64,000 nucleotides of DNA from Marinomonas lutimaris (GTDB taxonomy: Bacteria > Pseudomonadota > Gammaproteobacteria > Pseudomonadales > Marinomonadaceae). The notes beneath the pieces were generated by a model, which worked only from the letters and a program-made list of their open reading frames with translations, made no database searches and was not told where the DNA came from. Within the stretch, counting starts at the first letter, position 1. Every line of letters begins with the position of its first letter. Shown in pieces: positions 25,831-36,361 of the stretch. Both the position numbers and the translations under genes were made by a program. The stretch lies in the NCBI RefSeq assembly GCF_019426345.1, contig NZ_JAHLLW010000008.1:79950-143949 (forward strand), read 5' to 3'.

Positions 25831-26828
25831 TACACCGAACCGTTTGTGCTAATGATAAATAAATAAACGCCATAAGAAGCAATCAGCGGTATACCTACCC
25901 ATCGAGGGATGCTGTTGTTCTTCGTTCTTTTGAAGATGAAAATGGCAAGAGCAAGAGCGACGGTTAAGCCTAATACCCAAGGGAAGTCTCGGCTTGTTAC
26001 GCTTCCATCAATTAATCCTGGTGCAATTAAGCCCGGTAGAGGAAGTACAGTTGCCAAGTTGAAGATGTTTGACCCTAAGATGTTACCAATTGCTATGTCG
26101 TGATGACCTTTTCGTACGCTGCTAACTGAAGCTGCAAGCTCTGGTAAGCTGGTTCCGACAGCAACGATAGTAAGGCCTATAACCAATTCGCTTACGCCTA
26201 AAGCGGTCGCTATGCCAATTGCTCCCCAAACAAGTAATTTTGAGCTACCTATTAAGACAGCAAGACCAATAAAGGCAATCAACAAAGATTTGCCAATAGA
26301 AGAGCCATCATCTTCGGGAAGGTCTGCTTTTAAATCATTTTCTAAATCTTTACTGCCTTTCAATAAAATCACCAAAATAATGATAAAAGCAGCAATTAAT
26401 ATGATTCCATCCCATACGCCAAGGGTCTGATCAAACAGTAAAAATCCTGCTAGCAGTGTGATTGCCAATACAAGAGGGACTTCTTTTGATGATAGGCCCG
26501 ACGCTATTGGGATCGAGGAGAATAACAATGTGATACCGAAGACAAGAGCGATATTAGCAATGTTAGATCCGAGGACGTTGCCGACGGCAATTTCAGGGGC
26601 GTTATCCAGTGCGGCAATGGCTGAAACGACCATTTCTGGTGCTGATGTGCCGAACGCGACTAATGTAATGCCTATTATCATTGGATTAACATTTAGTTTC
26701 TCTGCTACAAGTGCAGAGTGTTCTATAAATTTGTCGGAACTCATTACGAGTAAAATTAAGCCTAGAATTAGGGCGATTGAAAACAACAGCATGGTATTGA
26801 TATTACTCATAGATACAGGGAGTACCAT
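25830..26828 (-). CDS. yrbG: YrbG-type calcium/sodium antiporter
   Basis: 332 residues with about ten membrane segments in two inverted repeats. Each repeat carries a conserved alpha-repeat of the cation/Ca exchanger superfamily: IIGITLVAFGTSAPEM (about 50-65) and VIGLTIVAVGTSLPEL (about 212-227), each followed by a GNVLGSNI or GNILGSNI motif. It should exchange calcium or sodium across the inner membrane. The start could be ATG 26828 or ATG 26810; neither has a clear ribosome site. It heads the lpt operon and is divergent from mlaF across about 130 bp. Confidence 0.92.
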   Translation of the reverse strand: MVLPVSMSNINTMLLFSIALILGLILLVMSSDKFIEHSALVAEKLNVNPMIIGITLVAFGTSAPEMVVSAIAALDNAPEIAVGNVLGSNIANIALVFGITLLFSSIPIASGLSSKEVPLVLAITLLAGFLLFDQTLGVWDGIILIAAFIIILVILLKGSKDLENDLKADLPEDDGSSIGKSLLIAFIGLAVLIGSSKLLVWGAIGIATALGVSELVIGLTIVAVGTSLPELAASVSSVRKGHHDIAIGNILGSNIFNLATVLPLPGLIAPGLIDGSVTSRDFPWVLGLTVALALAIFIFKRTKNNSIPRWVGIPLIASYGVYLFIISTNGSV

Positions 26829-26955
26829 TTAATGAGGTTTGACGTTGAAATTCAAGGCTTGATCTTATAAACAAAATGGATTTGGCTGTGTCGCGATTTT
26901 ATTTATCGGGGGGCGATGTTAGTATCTGGCAATATTTTATAGGGATTAAAAAGGT

Positions 26956-27756
26956 GTGTCAGTGGTAGATGCTTATATAAAAGTCCAAAATGTTAGTTTT
27001 TCAAGGGGGGAGCGGTCTATTTATGAGAACGTTTCCCTTACTATTCCACGAGGTAAAATTACTGCGGTAATGGGGCCTAGTGGAACAGGAAAAACGACGC
27101 TGCTGCGTTTGATTGCGGCACAGCTTGCGCCAGATTCGGGCAAGATTTTAGTGGATGGTCAAGACGTTCATGCCTTGTCTCGCTCCGAACTTTATAAGGT
27201 GCGAAAGAAAATGGGCATGCTTTTCCAAAGTGGTGCTTTATTTAGTGATATGACCGTTGCTGAGAATATTGCTTTTCCAATGGAGGAGCACACTAAGTAC
27301 GATGCAAAGAAAATCGCGGATATTGTGGCTGATAAGCTTTACAGCGTTGGTTTGCGAGGTGCTGTTAATTTGATGCCATCGGAATTGTCTGGCGGTATGG
27401 CTCGTCGTGTTGCTTTGGCTCGCGCGATTGCTTTAGATCCAGAGCTTGTTATGTACGATGAACCTTTTACTGGACAAGATCCAATATCGAAAGGGGTTCT
27501 TGTGAAGTTGATTCGTCAGCTTAATGATTCTGCACATATCACGTCGGTTCTTGTTTCTCATGATGTTGAAGAGTCTCTTTCTATCGCTGATCATGTTTGT
27601 ATTTTGGCTGGTGGGCGGGTTATAGCTGAAGGTTCTGCTGATGAGATTCGAGCATCTGATGATCCAGAGGTAAAACAATTTCTGAACGGTGAGCCTGATG
27701 GTCCTGTTCCCTTTCATTATCCAGAAGAAGATGTCTCTGGCAGGGTGGCGTTATGA
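26956..27756 (+). CDS. mlaF: Phospholipid transport ATPase MlaF
   Basis: 266 residues: Walker A GPSGTGKTT (about 40-48), signature LSGGMARRVALARA (about 146-159), Walker B LVMYDEPFTGQDP. It is the ATPase of the MlaFEDB complex in retrograde phospholipid transport for outer-membrane asymmetry. The start is GTG 26956 or, with better ribosome spacing, GTG 26962. The stop overlaps mlaE by ATGA. Confidence 0.96.
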   Translation: MSVVDAYIKVQNVSFSRGERSIYENVSLTIPRGKITAVMGPSGTGKTTLLRLIAAQLAPDSGKILVDGQDVHALSRSELYKVRKKMGMLFQSGALFSDMTVAENIAFPMEEHTKYDAKKIADIVADKLYSVGLRGAVNLMPSELSGGMARRVALARAIALDPELVMYDEPFTGQDPISKGVLVKLIRQLNDSAHITSVLVSHDVEESLSIADHVCILAGGRVIAEGSADEIRASDDPEVKQFLNGEPDGPVPFHYPEEDVSGRVAL

Positions 27757-28535
27757 AAAGTATTGGATTGTTAGGGGCGTCGCTGCTGGATTGGCTTGAA
27801 GCGGTTGGCCGGGCTGGAATATTTCTAGTGCAAAGTATTTTTAGATTGCCGGTACGCTTTAAGGAGTCCGTTAATTTATTAGTGAAGCAGCTTTACTCTG
27901 TTGGTGTGTTGTCTCTTGTTATTATTATTGTTTCTGGTGCTTTTATTGGCATGGTGCTGTCACTTCAAGGTTACAGCATTCTCGCTAAGTTTGGCTCAGA
28001 AGAGGCCGTTGGTCAGTTGTTGGCGCTTTCTTTGTTGAGAGAGCTCTCTCCTGTAGTGACGGCGCTCTTATTTGCAGGTCGTGCTGGGTCTTCTTTGACT
28101 GCTGAAATTGGATTGATGAAAGCAACTGAGCAATTATCTAGTTTTGAGATGATGGGGGTAGACCCGCTGAGACGAGTGATTGCGCCTCGCTTTATTGCTG
28201 GTGTGATTTGTTTGCCTATCTTGAGTTTGATTTTTTCTGCATCTGGTATCCTTGGTGGACATCTTGTGTCGGTCGAGTGGTTAGGTGTTTACGATGGTGC
28301 ATTTTGGTCATCAATGCAGCAGTCCGTGTATTTTGATACTGATATTCTGAATGGTCTTATTAAGGCGTTATGTTTTTCAGTGGTTGTTACTTGGATAGCA
28401 GTTTATCAAGGGTATGAGTGTGTTCCTACTTCTGAAGGGATTGGTAAGGCAACCACTCGTACAGTGGTTTTAGGTTCATTGGCTATTTTGGCTTTAGATT
28501 TTGTATTAACCGCCGCTATGTTTGGGGATTTTTAG
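27753..28535 (+). CDS. mlaE: Phospholipid transport permease MlaE
   Basis: A 260-residue integral membrane protein of the MlaE family (former DUF140), with membrane segments near 50-75, 90-110, 145-175, 195-220 and 240-258. The family pattern GRAGSSLTAEIGLMKATEQLSSFEMMGVDPLRR is present near 110-142. It forms the membrane channel with MlaF and hexameric MlaD. Starts within the last codons of mlaF. Confidence 0.96.
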   Translation: MKSIGLLGASLLDWLEAVGRAGIFLVQSIFRLPVRFKESVNLLVKQLYSVGVLSLVIIIVSGAFIGMVLSLQGYSILAKFGSEEAVGQLLALSLLRELSPVVTALLFAGRAGSSLTAEIGLMKATEQLSSFEMMGVDPLRRVIAPRFIAGVICLPILSLIFSASGILGGHLVSVEWLGVYDGAFWSSMQQSVYFDTDILNGLIKALCFSVVVTWIAVYQGYECVPTSEGIGKATTRTVVLGSLAILALDFVLTAAMFGDF

Positions 28536-28536
28536 C

Positions 28537-29001
28537 ATGAGAAGTAAACGTTCAGAGTTGATGGTTGGGTGTTTTATTGTATTGGGCGTTGCAGCTCTTG
28601 TTTATTTGGCTGTTCAGGTTAGTGGTCTTGCTTTTTCAAGTAAGAAAGATACTTATCAGGTCGTTGCTAGATTTGATGATATTGCTGGGCTAACAAGCCG
28701 GGCTAAAGTGTCTATTGCTGGTGTAGCAGTTGGTAATGTTGAGTCCATCACGTTTGATAAGGACTTATATATGGCTTTAGTCACAATGAATATAGATTCA
28801 GACGTTAACAATATTCCTACAGATAGTTCTATTGCTGTTTTGACAAGTGGTTTGTTGGGCGAGAAATATCTGGGTATTTCTATTGGTGCTGATGATGAGA
28901 TGCTTAAAAATGGCAGCGAGATTTATGACACTCAATCGGCTCTAGTTTTGGAGACTTTGATTAGTCAGTTTTTGTTCAAAGGTGGCGATTCGGAGAAGTA
29001 G
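28537..29001 (+). CDS. mlaD: Phospholipid transport MCE protein MlaD
   Basis: 154 residues: one N-terminal membrane anchor (about 8-28) followed by a single MCE domain (YQVVARFDDIAGLTSRAKVSIAGVAVGNVESI). It forms the periplasmic hexamer ring that carries lipid between MlaC and MlaE. The ATG at 28537 is chosen over 28522 because the latter lies inside mlaE and would add an unneeded five residues. Confidence 0.95.
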   Translation: MRSKRSELMVGCFIVLGVAALVYLAVQVSGLAFSSKKDTYQVVARFDDIAGLTSRAKVSIAGVAVGNVESITFDKDLYMALVTMNIDSDVNNIPTDSSIAVLTSGLLGEKYLGISIGADDEMLKNGSEIYDTQSALVLETLISQFLFKGGDSEK

Positions 29002-29004
29002 TAT

Positions 29005-29622
29005 ATGTCTAAGATTTTATCTGGTGTTATTTTTGTTTTTGCTTTGCTCGGCTCGGGTCTGACTTGGTCTAGCTCTGAAGGTGCAAGGGATGCCGTTATT
29101 AAAGTGGTAGATGCCTTTCGAACTGATATTGTCGCTGATAAGGCGGTATTGTCTAAAGATCCAGCTTTGTTAGAAGAACGAGTTGATAGTATTTTAACGA
29201 AAGTGGTCGATTTCGATGATTTTTCTAAAAAAGTGATGGGCAAATATTATCGAAGAGCGTCGCCTGAGCAGCGTACTCGCTTTGTTAATGTGACTAAAGA
29301 TACCTTGTTGAAAACATACGGTACTTCTTTGCTTGAGCTTGATGCCGATCGAATTAAGGTTTTGCCTTTAGGCCCTCAAGGGAGTGGCAGGGAGACAAAG
29401 GTTGATGTTGATTTCCAAATGGAGGCTGGTGGTATGTTAAATATCAGTTTTTATATGGAAGAATCTAAAAAAGGTGTTTGGATGTTGAGTAATGTTGTAA
29501 TTAATAATATCAACTTCGGCTTAACTTTTCGTAAGCAGTTTGGCGTTATGATGCAGCAAAATAAAAACGATATTGACCTTGCTATCTCAGCCTGGAAAGA
29601 GTCTTTAGCTAAGAAGTCTTAA
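29005..29622 (+). CDS. mlaC: Periplasmic phospholipid carrier MlaC
   Basis: 205 residues with a signal peptide (cut near residue 22-24) and the MlaC (Ttg2D) fold: VDFDDFSKKVMGKYYRRASPEQRTRFVNVTKDTLLKTYG. It ferries phospholipid through the periplasm between the outer-membrane MlaA complex and MlaFED. It starts 3 bp after the mlaD stop. The expected next gene, mlaB, is not present; a terminator follows instead. Confidence 0.95.
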   Translation: MSKILSGVIFVFALLGSGLTWSSSEGARDAVIKVVDAFRTDIVADKAVLSKDPALLEERVDSILTKVVDFDDFSKKVMGKYYRRASPEQRTRFVNVTKDTLLKTYGTSLLELDADRIKVLPLGPQGSGRETKVDVDFQMEAGGMLNISFYMEESKKGVWMLSNVVINNINFGLTFRKQFGVMMQQNKNDIDLAISAWKESLAKKS

Positions 29623-29655
29623 TTTAGGCGTTATTGTTTTGCAACGATATAGAAT

Positions 29656-29685
29656 CCGAATCCATTAAGTGGGTTCGGGTTTTTT
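29656..29685 (+). terminator. Terminator of the mla operon
   Basis: CCGAATCCA/TGGGTTCGG stem of 9 pairs (one G-T) with a 5-nt loop followed by six T. It separates mlaC from ibaG, so ibaG-murA-his must have its own promoter in 29690-29820. Confidence 0.8.
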
Positions 29686-29833
29686 GCTTTTTAGGCTCTG
29701 AGCATTGTCAGTCTTGATTAAAATCTTAGAAAACAAGTGGTTTTTTATTCAGAGTTGGGCATAGAGGTGTTAAGTAGTTGGCTGTACTCATGTAGAATAG
29801 TGAGATCAAGCATATTTATCTATTGGAGCGACT

Positions 29834-30070
29834 GTGAACGCAGGTGAAGTTAAAGCACTTTTAGAATCCTCTATCCGTAACTGTGAAGTGGTTGCCGAGG
29901 GAGAAGGTTGTAATTTTCAAGTAGTTGTAGTGACAAGTGAATTTGAAGGCCTGTCTACAGTTAAGAGGCAGCAGCTTGTATATTCACATCTTCAAGAAGC
30001 TATTTCTAGTGGCGCTATTCACGCCGTTACAATGAAAACCTATACGCCAGAACAAATAAGCAAGCTATAA
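29834..30070 (+). CDS. ibaG: BolA-like protein IbaG
   Basis: A 78-residue BolA/YrbA family protein. It has a central GCNFQVVVVTSEFEGLSTVKRQQLVY segment and the conserved helix (HLQEAISSGAIHAVTMKTYTPEQ). BolA-type proteins bind monothiol glutaredoxins and [2Fe-2S] clusters; IbaG affects acid response and envelope homeostasis. The start is GTG 29834 with TTGGAGCG ahead. The pair ibaG-murA is widely conserved. Confidence 0.93.
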   Translation: MNAGEVKALLESSIRNCEVVAEGEGCNFQVVVVTSEFEGLSTVKRQQLVYSHLQEAISSGAIHAVTMKTYTPEQISKL

Positions 30071-30082
30071 AAGCTATTATAA

Positions 30083-31357
<1,275 letters not shown>

Positions 31358-31358
31358 T

Positions 31359-32003
31359 ATGAGTAAAACATTAACGATTGCGCTGTCGAAAGGGCGCATT
31401 CTTGGTGAAACTTTACCGCTTTTAGAAAAAGCGAATATTGTTCCAGTTGAAGATATTAGTAAAAGCCGAAAATTAATATTCGACACAAACCATGAACATA
31501 TTAAGTTGGTGATTTTGCGCGCGACTGACGTACCAACTTATGTAGACCATGGTGTGGCAGATTTTGGTGTTGCTGGTAAAGATGTGTTGATGGAAGCGTC
31601 TACTAAAAACCTTTATGAGCTACTAGACCTCAAAATAGCAAAATGTCGTTTGATGACGGCTGGCGTTGTTGGTCAACCTTTGCCAAATAGGCGTTTGAAA
31701 GTAGCCTCTAAGTTTATTAAAACGGCAAAAGCGTATTTTGCTGAGCAAGGTATTCAGGCTGATGTGATTAAGCTATACGGTGCTATGGAATTGGCACCTA
31801 TCATGGGCTTGGCAGATCTTATTGTAGATATCGTCGATACTGGCAATACGCTAAAAGCAAATGGTCTTGAGGCTCGTGAATTGATTGCGCCAATCAGTAC
31901 CCGTTTGGTGGTCAATAAAGCGGCTTATAAAACGAAGTATTCTGAAATCGAGCCTATCCTAGAAATGATACGTCGTGCGGTTGAAGATAACGAGGGTAAG
32001 TAA
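31359..32003 (+). CDS. hisG: ATP phosphoribosyltransferase HisG, short form
   Basis: 214 residues, the short HisG that lacks the C-terminal regulatory domain. It starts [18 protein letters not shown] and contains the PRPP-binding loop [17 protein letters not shown] (about 152-168). It condenses ATP and PRPP in the first step of histidine synthesis. Short HisG needs HisZ for activity and feedback control. hisZ is not in this window; in many gammaproteobacteria it lies near purA. The gene starts 1 bp after murA and is directly followed by hisD. Confidence 0.96.
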   Translation: MSKTLTIALSKGRILGETLPLLEKANIVPVEDISKSRKLIFDTNHEHIKLVILRATDVPTYVDHGVADFGVAGKDVLMEASTKNLYELLDLKIAKCRLMTAGVVGQPLPNRRLKVASKFIKTAKAYFAEQGIQADVIKLYGAMELAPIMGLADLIVDIVDTGNTLKANGLEARELIAPISTRLVVNKAAYKTKYSEIEPILEMIRRAVEDNEGK

Positions 32004-33314
32004 TTGAACCTGAATATTCGAGAATTCTCTTCTAGCTCTGATGGTTTTCGCTCTGAGTTAGAATCTTTGCTTGCATGGGACTCAGTGTCTGATGCTGGTG
32101 TGCAAAAAGCTGTAGCAGATATTGTTGAGCAAGTTCGTCTTAATGGTGACTCTGCAGTAATTGAGTTTACAAACCGTTTTGATCGTCGACAGGTTGATTC
32201 TTCTAAAGAGCTTGAAATCTCTCGTGAAGAATTGGCTTTGGCAAAAGGTCGCGTCAGCGCGGAGCTGGTTGCTAGTTTGGAAGCGGCTGCAAAACGTGTG
32301 CATGATTATCATGAGCGTCAAAAACAGCCTTCTTGGCAATATCAAGAAAATGACGGCACAGTGCTTGGTCAAAAAGTTACGCCTTTAGATCGTGTTGGTG
32401 TTTATGTGCCAGGCGGTAAAGCAGCCTATCCTTCATCTGTATTGATGAACGTAATGCCTGCTAAAGTAGCTGGCGTTGGCGAAATTATCATGGTGGTTCC
32501 AACGCCTGATGGTTTGGTTAATGATATCGTTTTGGCGGCGGCTTATATTGCTGGTGTGGATCGTGTGTTCACTATCGGTGGTGCACAGGCTGTCGCGGCT
32601 TTGGCTTATGGTACAGAAACGATTCCCAAGGTCGATAAAATTGTCGGTCCTGGCAACATATACGTGGCCACAGCTAAAAAAATGGTATTTGGTGTTGTTG
32701 GTATCGACATGATCGCCGGACCTTCTGAGATTTTGGTTGTTTGTGATGGTAAGACGGATCCAGATTGGATTGCTATGGATTTGTTCTCTCAGGCAGAGCA
32801 TGATGAAGATGCTCAATCTATTTTAATTTCTCCTGACTTGGCTTTTATTAAAAATGTAAAAGCTTCCATGGAGCGTTTGATTGAAACGCAAAGTCGTAAA
32901 GATATTATTAAGGCGTCTTTGGAAGGTCGTGGTGCTTTTATCCATGTTGAAAATATGGATGAAGCTATGGATATTGCGAACATTGTTGCTGCTGAGCACC
33001 TTGAGTTATCGATCGATGAGCCTGAGAAGTGGGCCGAAAAAATTCGTCACGCTGGTGCTATTTTTATGGGTCGCCATACGCCGGAAGCATTGGGTGATTA
33101 TTGTGCAGGACCTAACCATGTTTTGCCAACGTCTGGTACGGCAAGGTTTTCATCTCCTTTGGGGGTTTATGACTTCCAAAAGCGTAGCTCTTTGATTTAT
33201 TGCTCGCCTGAAGGGGCAAGTGAATTGGCGAAAATTGCTTCTCCTTTGGCTCGTGGAGAGTCTTTGGAAGCGCACGCTATGTCGGCTGAATACCGTATTC
33301 TGAAGGATGCTTAA
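32004..33314 (+). CDS. hisD: Histidinol dehydrogenase HisD
   Basis: 436 residues. It oxidises histidinol to histidine with two NAD. Motifs include the NAD/zinc region [13 protein letters not shown] (about 212-224), the zinc residues in [12 protein letters not shown] (about 257-268), the catalytic histidines in AAEHLEL and [14 protein letters not shown] [10 protein letters not shown]. The start is a TTG that abuts the hisG stop. The next gene overlaps the stop (TAATG). hisC, which often follows, is replaced by an unrelated gene. Confidence 0.96.
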   Translation: MNLNIREFSSSSDGFRSELESLLAWDSVSDAGVQKAVADIVEQVRLNGDSAVIEFTNRFDRRQVDSSKELEISREELALAKGRVSAELVASLEAAAKRVHDYHERQKQPSWQYQENDGTVLGQKVTPLDRVGVYVPGGKAAYPSSVLMNVMPAKVAGVGEIIMVVPTPDGLVNDIVLAAAYIAGVDRVFTIGGAQAVAALAYGTETIPKVDKIVGPGNIYVATAKKMVFGVVGIDMIAGPSEILVVCDGKTDPDWIAMDLFSQAEHDEDAQSILISPDLAFIKNVKASMERLIETQSRKDIIKASLEGRGAFIHVENMDEAMDIANIVAAEHLELSIDEPEKWAEKIRHAGAIFMGRHTPEALGDYCAGPNHVLPTSGTARFSSPLGVYDFQKRSSLIYCSPEGASELAKIASPLARGESLEAHAMSAEYRILKDA

Positions 33315-33865
33315 TGGCGAATAATTCTTCGCACCCAGCGGCGCTTTACAAGCTGCGAAAGGTAACGCGCATTTCTGCGTTGGTTATTTTGCTTTTGGTT
33401 GTGGTTGGGTTCTTTATGCCAGCGGATTATCGGGTGGAGCGTAGTGTTGTTATTAACGCTCCTCGCGATGTGGTTTATCAAGATATCCTTCAAGGAGATC
33501 GTTTACCAGATTGGATGTTTGTGCAAGATGGTAAAGTTGCTTCATTTGGTGGTGTTTTGGGGAAGGGTGATTCCGTAGCTTTGGTTTATGATAAAACAGC
33601 CGACCAAGGGCTTTTGTCTGTGATTGAGTCATCAGAATCTGTTATTCGGTTTGATGTTCGTCCTAAGCCAAAGGTAAATCTAGTTCATAATGAAATTGTA
33701 TTGCAAGAAAATGAAGGTAGTACAGTGGTTAAATGGACTATTGAAGGGAATCTTAGTGCTGGTTTGTTGAGCCCTTACCTTGCTATGTTTGCAAACAATA
33801 TTGCGGGTAGTAATTTTGAGCGCAGTTTGCAGAAGCTAAAAGAGCAAGTTGAGCTTCTGCACTAG
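33314..33865 (+). CDS. Membrane-anchored SRPBCC (polyketide cyclase-like) protein
   Basis: 183 residues. A membrane anchor at about 20-37 (ISALVILLLVVVGFFMP) is followed by a START/SRPBCC-like domain: YRVERSVVINAPRDVVYQDILQGDRLPDWMF is the characteristic start, and a long C-terminal helix (AGSNFERSLQKLKEQVE) closes it. Such domains bind hydrophobic ligands; the ligand is unknown. The ATG shares a base with the hisD stop, so it is translationally coupled to the histidine operon, although no histidine role is known. Confidence 0.8.
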   Translation: MANNSSHPAALYKLRKVTRISALVILLLVVVGFFMPADYRVERSVVINAPRDVVYQDILQGDRLPDWMFVQDGKVASFGGVLGKGDSVALVYDKTADQGLLSVIESSESVIRFDVRPKPKVNLVHNEIVLQENEGSTVVKWTIEGNLSAGLLSPYLAMFANNIAGSNFERSLQKLKEQVELLH

Positions 33866-33882
33866 CAATTATAAATGATGTG

Positions 33883-34935
33883 TTAATAGTTGATGCGCTG
33901 CATAGTGGGTTGTTTTTCTAGCATGATATTGGTCTGATAGGATTGCTGCCCACGAATACCGACTAGAGAGATATTTGTTCCAGGTTTTAGAGATGCGATT
34001 AAGTGTCTTATCTGAAATGGATCTTCACTTGGCGTATTGTTAATTTCAAGAATAATATCTCCCACTTCTATGCCAGCTTTCTCTGCTGGGCTTTCTTTTG
34101 TTATATCGCTTACTAGTAGTCCATGTTCTGATGGTAGTAGTAAGTTTTCTGCTAGTGTCTTAGTGATTTTTTGAGCATCCATTCCTAAATATCCTCTTAC
34201 TACTTCGCCGTGTTTTATAATGTCAGTCATCACATCAAGAGCGTCGTCAATCGGTGTTGCAAAGCCTATTCCCTGAGAGCCTCCAGTGCTTGAGTAAATT
34301 GCAGAGCTGATGCCAATGAGTTCGCCTCTCAGGTTAACTAAAGCGCCACCTGAATTTCCAGGGTTTATTGCTGCGTCAGTTTGTAGGAAGTTCTCATAAG
34401 TGTTAAGACCTATGCTGTTTCGGCCTTTTGCGCTAATGATGCCAGCGGTGACTGTTTGGCCGATCCCGAATGGATTTCCTATGGCGAGGATTTGATCTCC
34501 AATAGATATCTCGTCACTGTTACCCATTTTTATGTTGGGCAGGTTGGGCAGATCTATTTTTAAAACGGCTAAGTCGGTTGATGGGTCTGAGCCAATTAGC
34601 TTTGCTTCAACGCGTCTGTCATCGTTAAGAGCGATAACAATGCTTTGTGCATTTTGAATGACATGGTGATTGGTCAGGATGAAGCCATCTTTTGTGGCAA
34701 TTACGCCGGAGCCTAAGTTGATGCTGTGTTTTGCGGTATTTAAGTCGTTTAGGCCTTTTTGTTGTAGGACTTGGGTATAGATATTAACAACAGAAGGGGT
34801 GGCGATTTTGACTGGTGTTGAGTAGCTTGAAAGTGAGGTTTTTTGTTTCTCCTGTATAAGTAATACGGCTAGGCCTATACAAGTGCCAGCGAGAATAGCG
34901 ATAATGATTGGTATCCAGTAATTTTTTTGATTCAT
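33883..34935 (-). CDS. degS: DegS/AlgW-type periplasmic serine protease
   Basis: 350 residues: an N-terminal membrane anchor (about 8-26), a trypsin-like domain with triad His91 (LTNHHVI), Asp121 (STDLAVLK) and Ser195 (NPGNSGGAL), and one PDZ domain at about 245-335. The single PDZ and the anchor match DegS/AlgW, which cuts the anti-sigma factor RseA/MucA when misfolded porins bind the PDZ. DegP-type proteases would have two PDZ domains and a cleaved signal. Divergent from the Nif3-like gene by 18 bp. Confidence 0.9.
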   Translation of the reverse strand: MNQKNYWIPIIIAILAGTCIGLAVLLIQEKQKTSLSSYSTPVKIATPSVVNIYTQVLQQKGLNDLNTAKHSINLGSGVIATKDGFILTNHHVIQNAQSIVIALNDDRRVEAKLIGSDPSTDLAVLKIDLPNLPNIKMGNSDEISIGDQILAIGNPFGIGQTVTAGIISAKGRNSIGLNTYENFLQTDAAINPGNSGGALVNLRGELIGISSAIYSSTGGSQGIGFATPIDDALDVMTDIIKHGEVVRGYLGMDAQKITKTLAENLLLPSEHGLLVSDITKESPAEKAGIEVGDIILEINNTPSEDPFQIRHLIASLKPGTNISLVGIRGQQSYQTNIMLEKQPTMQRINY

Positions 34936-34953
34936 AAGGTATAAGGAGTTGTT

Positions 34954-35715
34954 TTGCTACGCAGTGAATTTGAGTTATTGCTTAATAAGACATTAAGTCC
35001 AAGTCGTTTCAAGGATTATGCGCCCAATGGTTTGCAGGTGGAAGGAAAAAAAGAGATTAACCGCGTGGTGACTGGGGTAACTGCTAGTCAGGCGTTAATT
35101 GATGCTGCCATCGAGTATAAAGCGGACGCTATCTTTGTGCATCATGGCTATTTCTGGAAGAATGAGGATCCACGGATTGTTGGTATGAAATATCGACGCA
35201 TTTCTTCTTTGATTAAAAATGACATCAATTTATATGGCTACCATTTGCCTTTGGATGCCCATCCTGTGTTGGGCAACAATGCTGGATTGGCTGATGCAAT
35301 AGGGCTTTTAAATCGTTCCAGTTTACAATTTGGTGTGCCTATAGAAGAGTCTATTGGTGTTGTTGGGGAATTGAGTGAGCCGGTTTCGGCGGTTGTATTT
35401 CAAAAGATGGTCGAAGCTGCGGTAGAGCGAGATATACTTTTTGAACGCGTGAATGATCAACCTATTTGTCGTGTTGCATTGTGTACGGGTGGCGCGCAGA
35501 GTTATATAGAGCAAGCGGTAGCCGTTGGTGCAGATGTGTTTATCACTGGTGAAGTTTCTGAGCAGACAATTCACATTGCGCGTGAGATGGATATTCATTT
35601 CATTGCCGCGGGGCATCATGCAACTGAGCGCTTTGGTGCTAGATCTATGGCTGCGTATTTATCAGATGAGTGTGGTCTTGATGCGGTTTTTATTGATGTG
35701 GACAATCCAGCTTAG
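34954..35715 (+). CDS. ybgI: Nif3/YbgI-like dinuclear metal-binding protein
   Basis: 253 residues of the NIF3 family. The metal ligands are the histidines of DAIFVHHGYFW (about 60-70), Asp103-region YHLPLDAHP, and the late HHATERFG motif (about 215-222). The family forms toroidal hexamers with two metal ions; the molecular role is still unclear, with GTP cyclohydrolase-type labels unproven. TTG start with AAGGAG ahead. Followed by a strong palindromic terminator. Confidence 0.9.
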   Translation: MLRSEFELLLNKTLSPSRFKDYAPNGLQVEGKKEINRVVTGVTASQALIDAAIEYKADAIFVHHGYFWKNEDPRIVGMKYRRISSLIKNDINLYGYHLPLDAHPVLGNNAGLADAIGLLNRSSLQFGVPIEESIGVVGELSEPVSAVVFQKMVEAAVERDILFERVNDQPICRVALCTGGAQSYIEQAVAVGADVFITGEVSEQTIHIAREMDIHFIAAGHHATERFGARSMAAYLSDECGLDAVFIDVDNPA

Positions 35716-35733
35716 TGGTGGCGCTGACTAGAT

Positions 35734-35766
35734 ATAAAAACGGGCTTTTAAAAAGCCCGTTTTTAT
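35734..35766. terminator. Bidirectional palindromic terminator
   Basis: An almost perfect palindrome with arms TAAAAACGGGCTTTT and AAAAGCCCGTTTTTA. A- and T-runs at both ends allow termination of both the Nif3-like gene (plus) and yhcB (minus). Confidence 0.88.
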
Positions 35767-35781
35767 TAATTTGTTTTCTTG

Positions 35782-36234
35782 TTAGATGGTTCGTTTAGGC
35801 TCGATATCGATATTTCTTTCATCAAAACCAAATGTTTCACTTAGCATGCCTGGCTCTTTATCTTTTTTTAGAGCGTAATCTCGCGGTGGTTCTGTGAAAG
35901 TGTGTTCTTCAGTTGTGTCTGCGTTGTTTGTTGTGCTTTTTTCGACTTTTATGTTGCTTAATTGACTTGCGTTATCGGCAAGAGAGTTTCTTAAGTCGGC
36001 CAAGCGTTTTTCGACGGACATTAGTTGTTCATTACTGTCTGTGAAGAAGTTGTCGATAATGACTTGTTTGCTGTCTAATTCCTGCTGTAGCGATTTCATA
36101 GTGATGATGTTTGAGCTTGAATCAGCTTTCTTGCTGTTATTTTTTGCACTGTAGCTTTTAAGAGCAAGTGTAGCGACACAGCCAATAATAATGCCGGTAA
36201 TAAAGATAATAATATTGAATTCTTCTAAGTTCAT
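35782..36234 (-). CDS. yhcB: YhcB/ZapG envelope and division protein (DUF1043)
   Basis: 150 residues: an N-terminal membrane anchor (about 7-25, IIIFITGIIIGCVATLAL), a coiled coil (about 48-95, MKSLQQELDSKQVIIDNFF...), and a disordered acidic/basic tail. This is the layout of YhcB (ZapG), which links cell division and peptidoglycan/LPS synthesis. ATG 36234 has GGAG 6 nt ahead; the longer TTG start at 36246 overlaps that site. Divergent from zapE, its conserved neighbour. Confidence 0.87.
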   Translation of the reverse strand: MNLEEFNIIIFITGIIIGCVATLALKSYSAKNNSKKADSSSNIITMKSLQQELDSKQVIIDNFFTDSNEQLMSVEKRLADLRNSLADNASQLSNIKVEKSTTNNADTTEEHTFTEPPRDYALKKDKEPGMLSETFGFDERNIDIEPKRTI

Positions 36235-36361
36235 GACTTTCTCCAAAAAACAGATAATCCATTATAGCGAAACCACCCCTACGATAACAGCTTGATAGGT
36301 GTTGTTTAAGATGCAATTTGCTAGAATACTCATAATTTACTAATCGAACGAAAGAGCGGCG

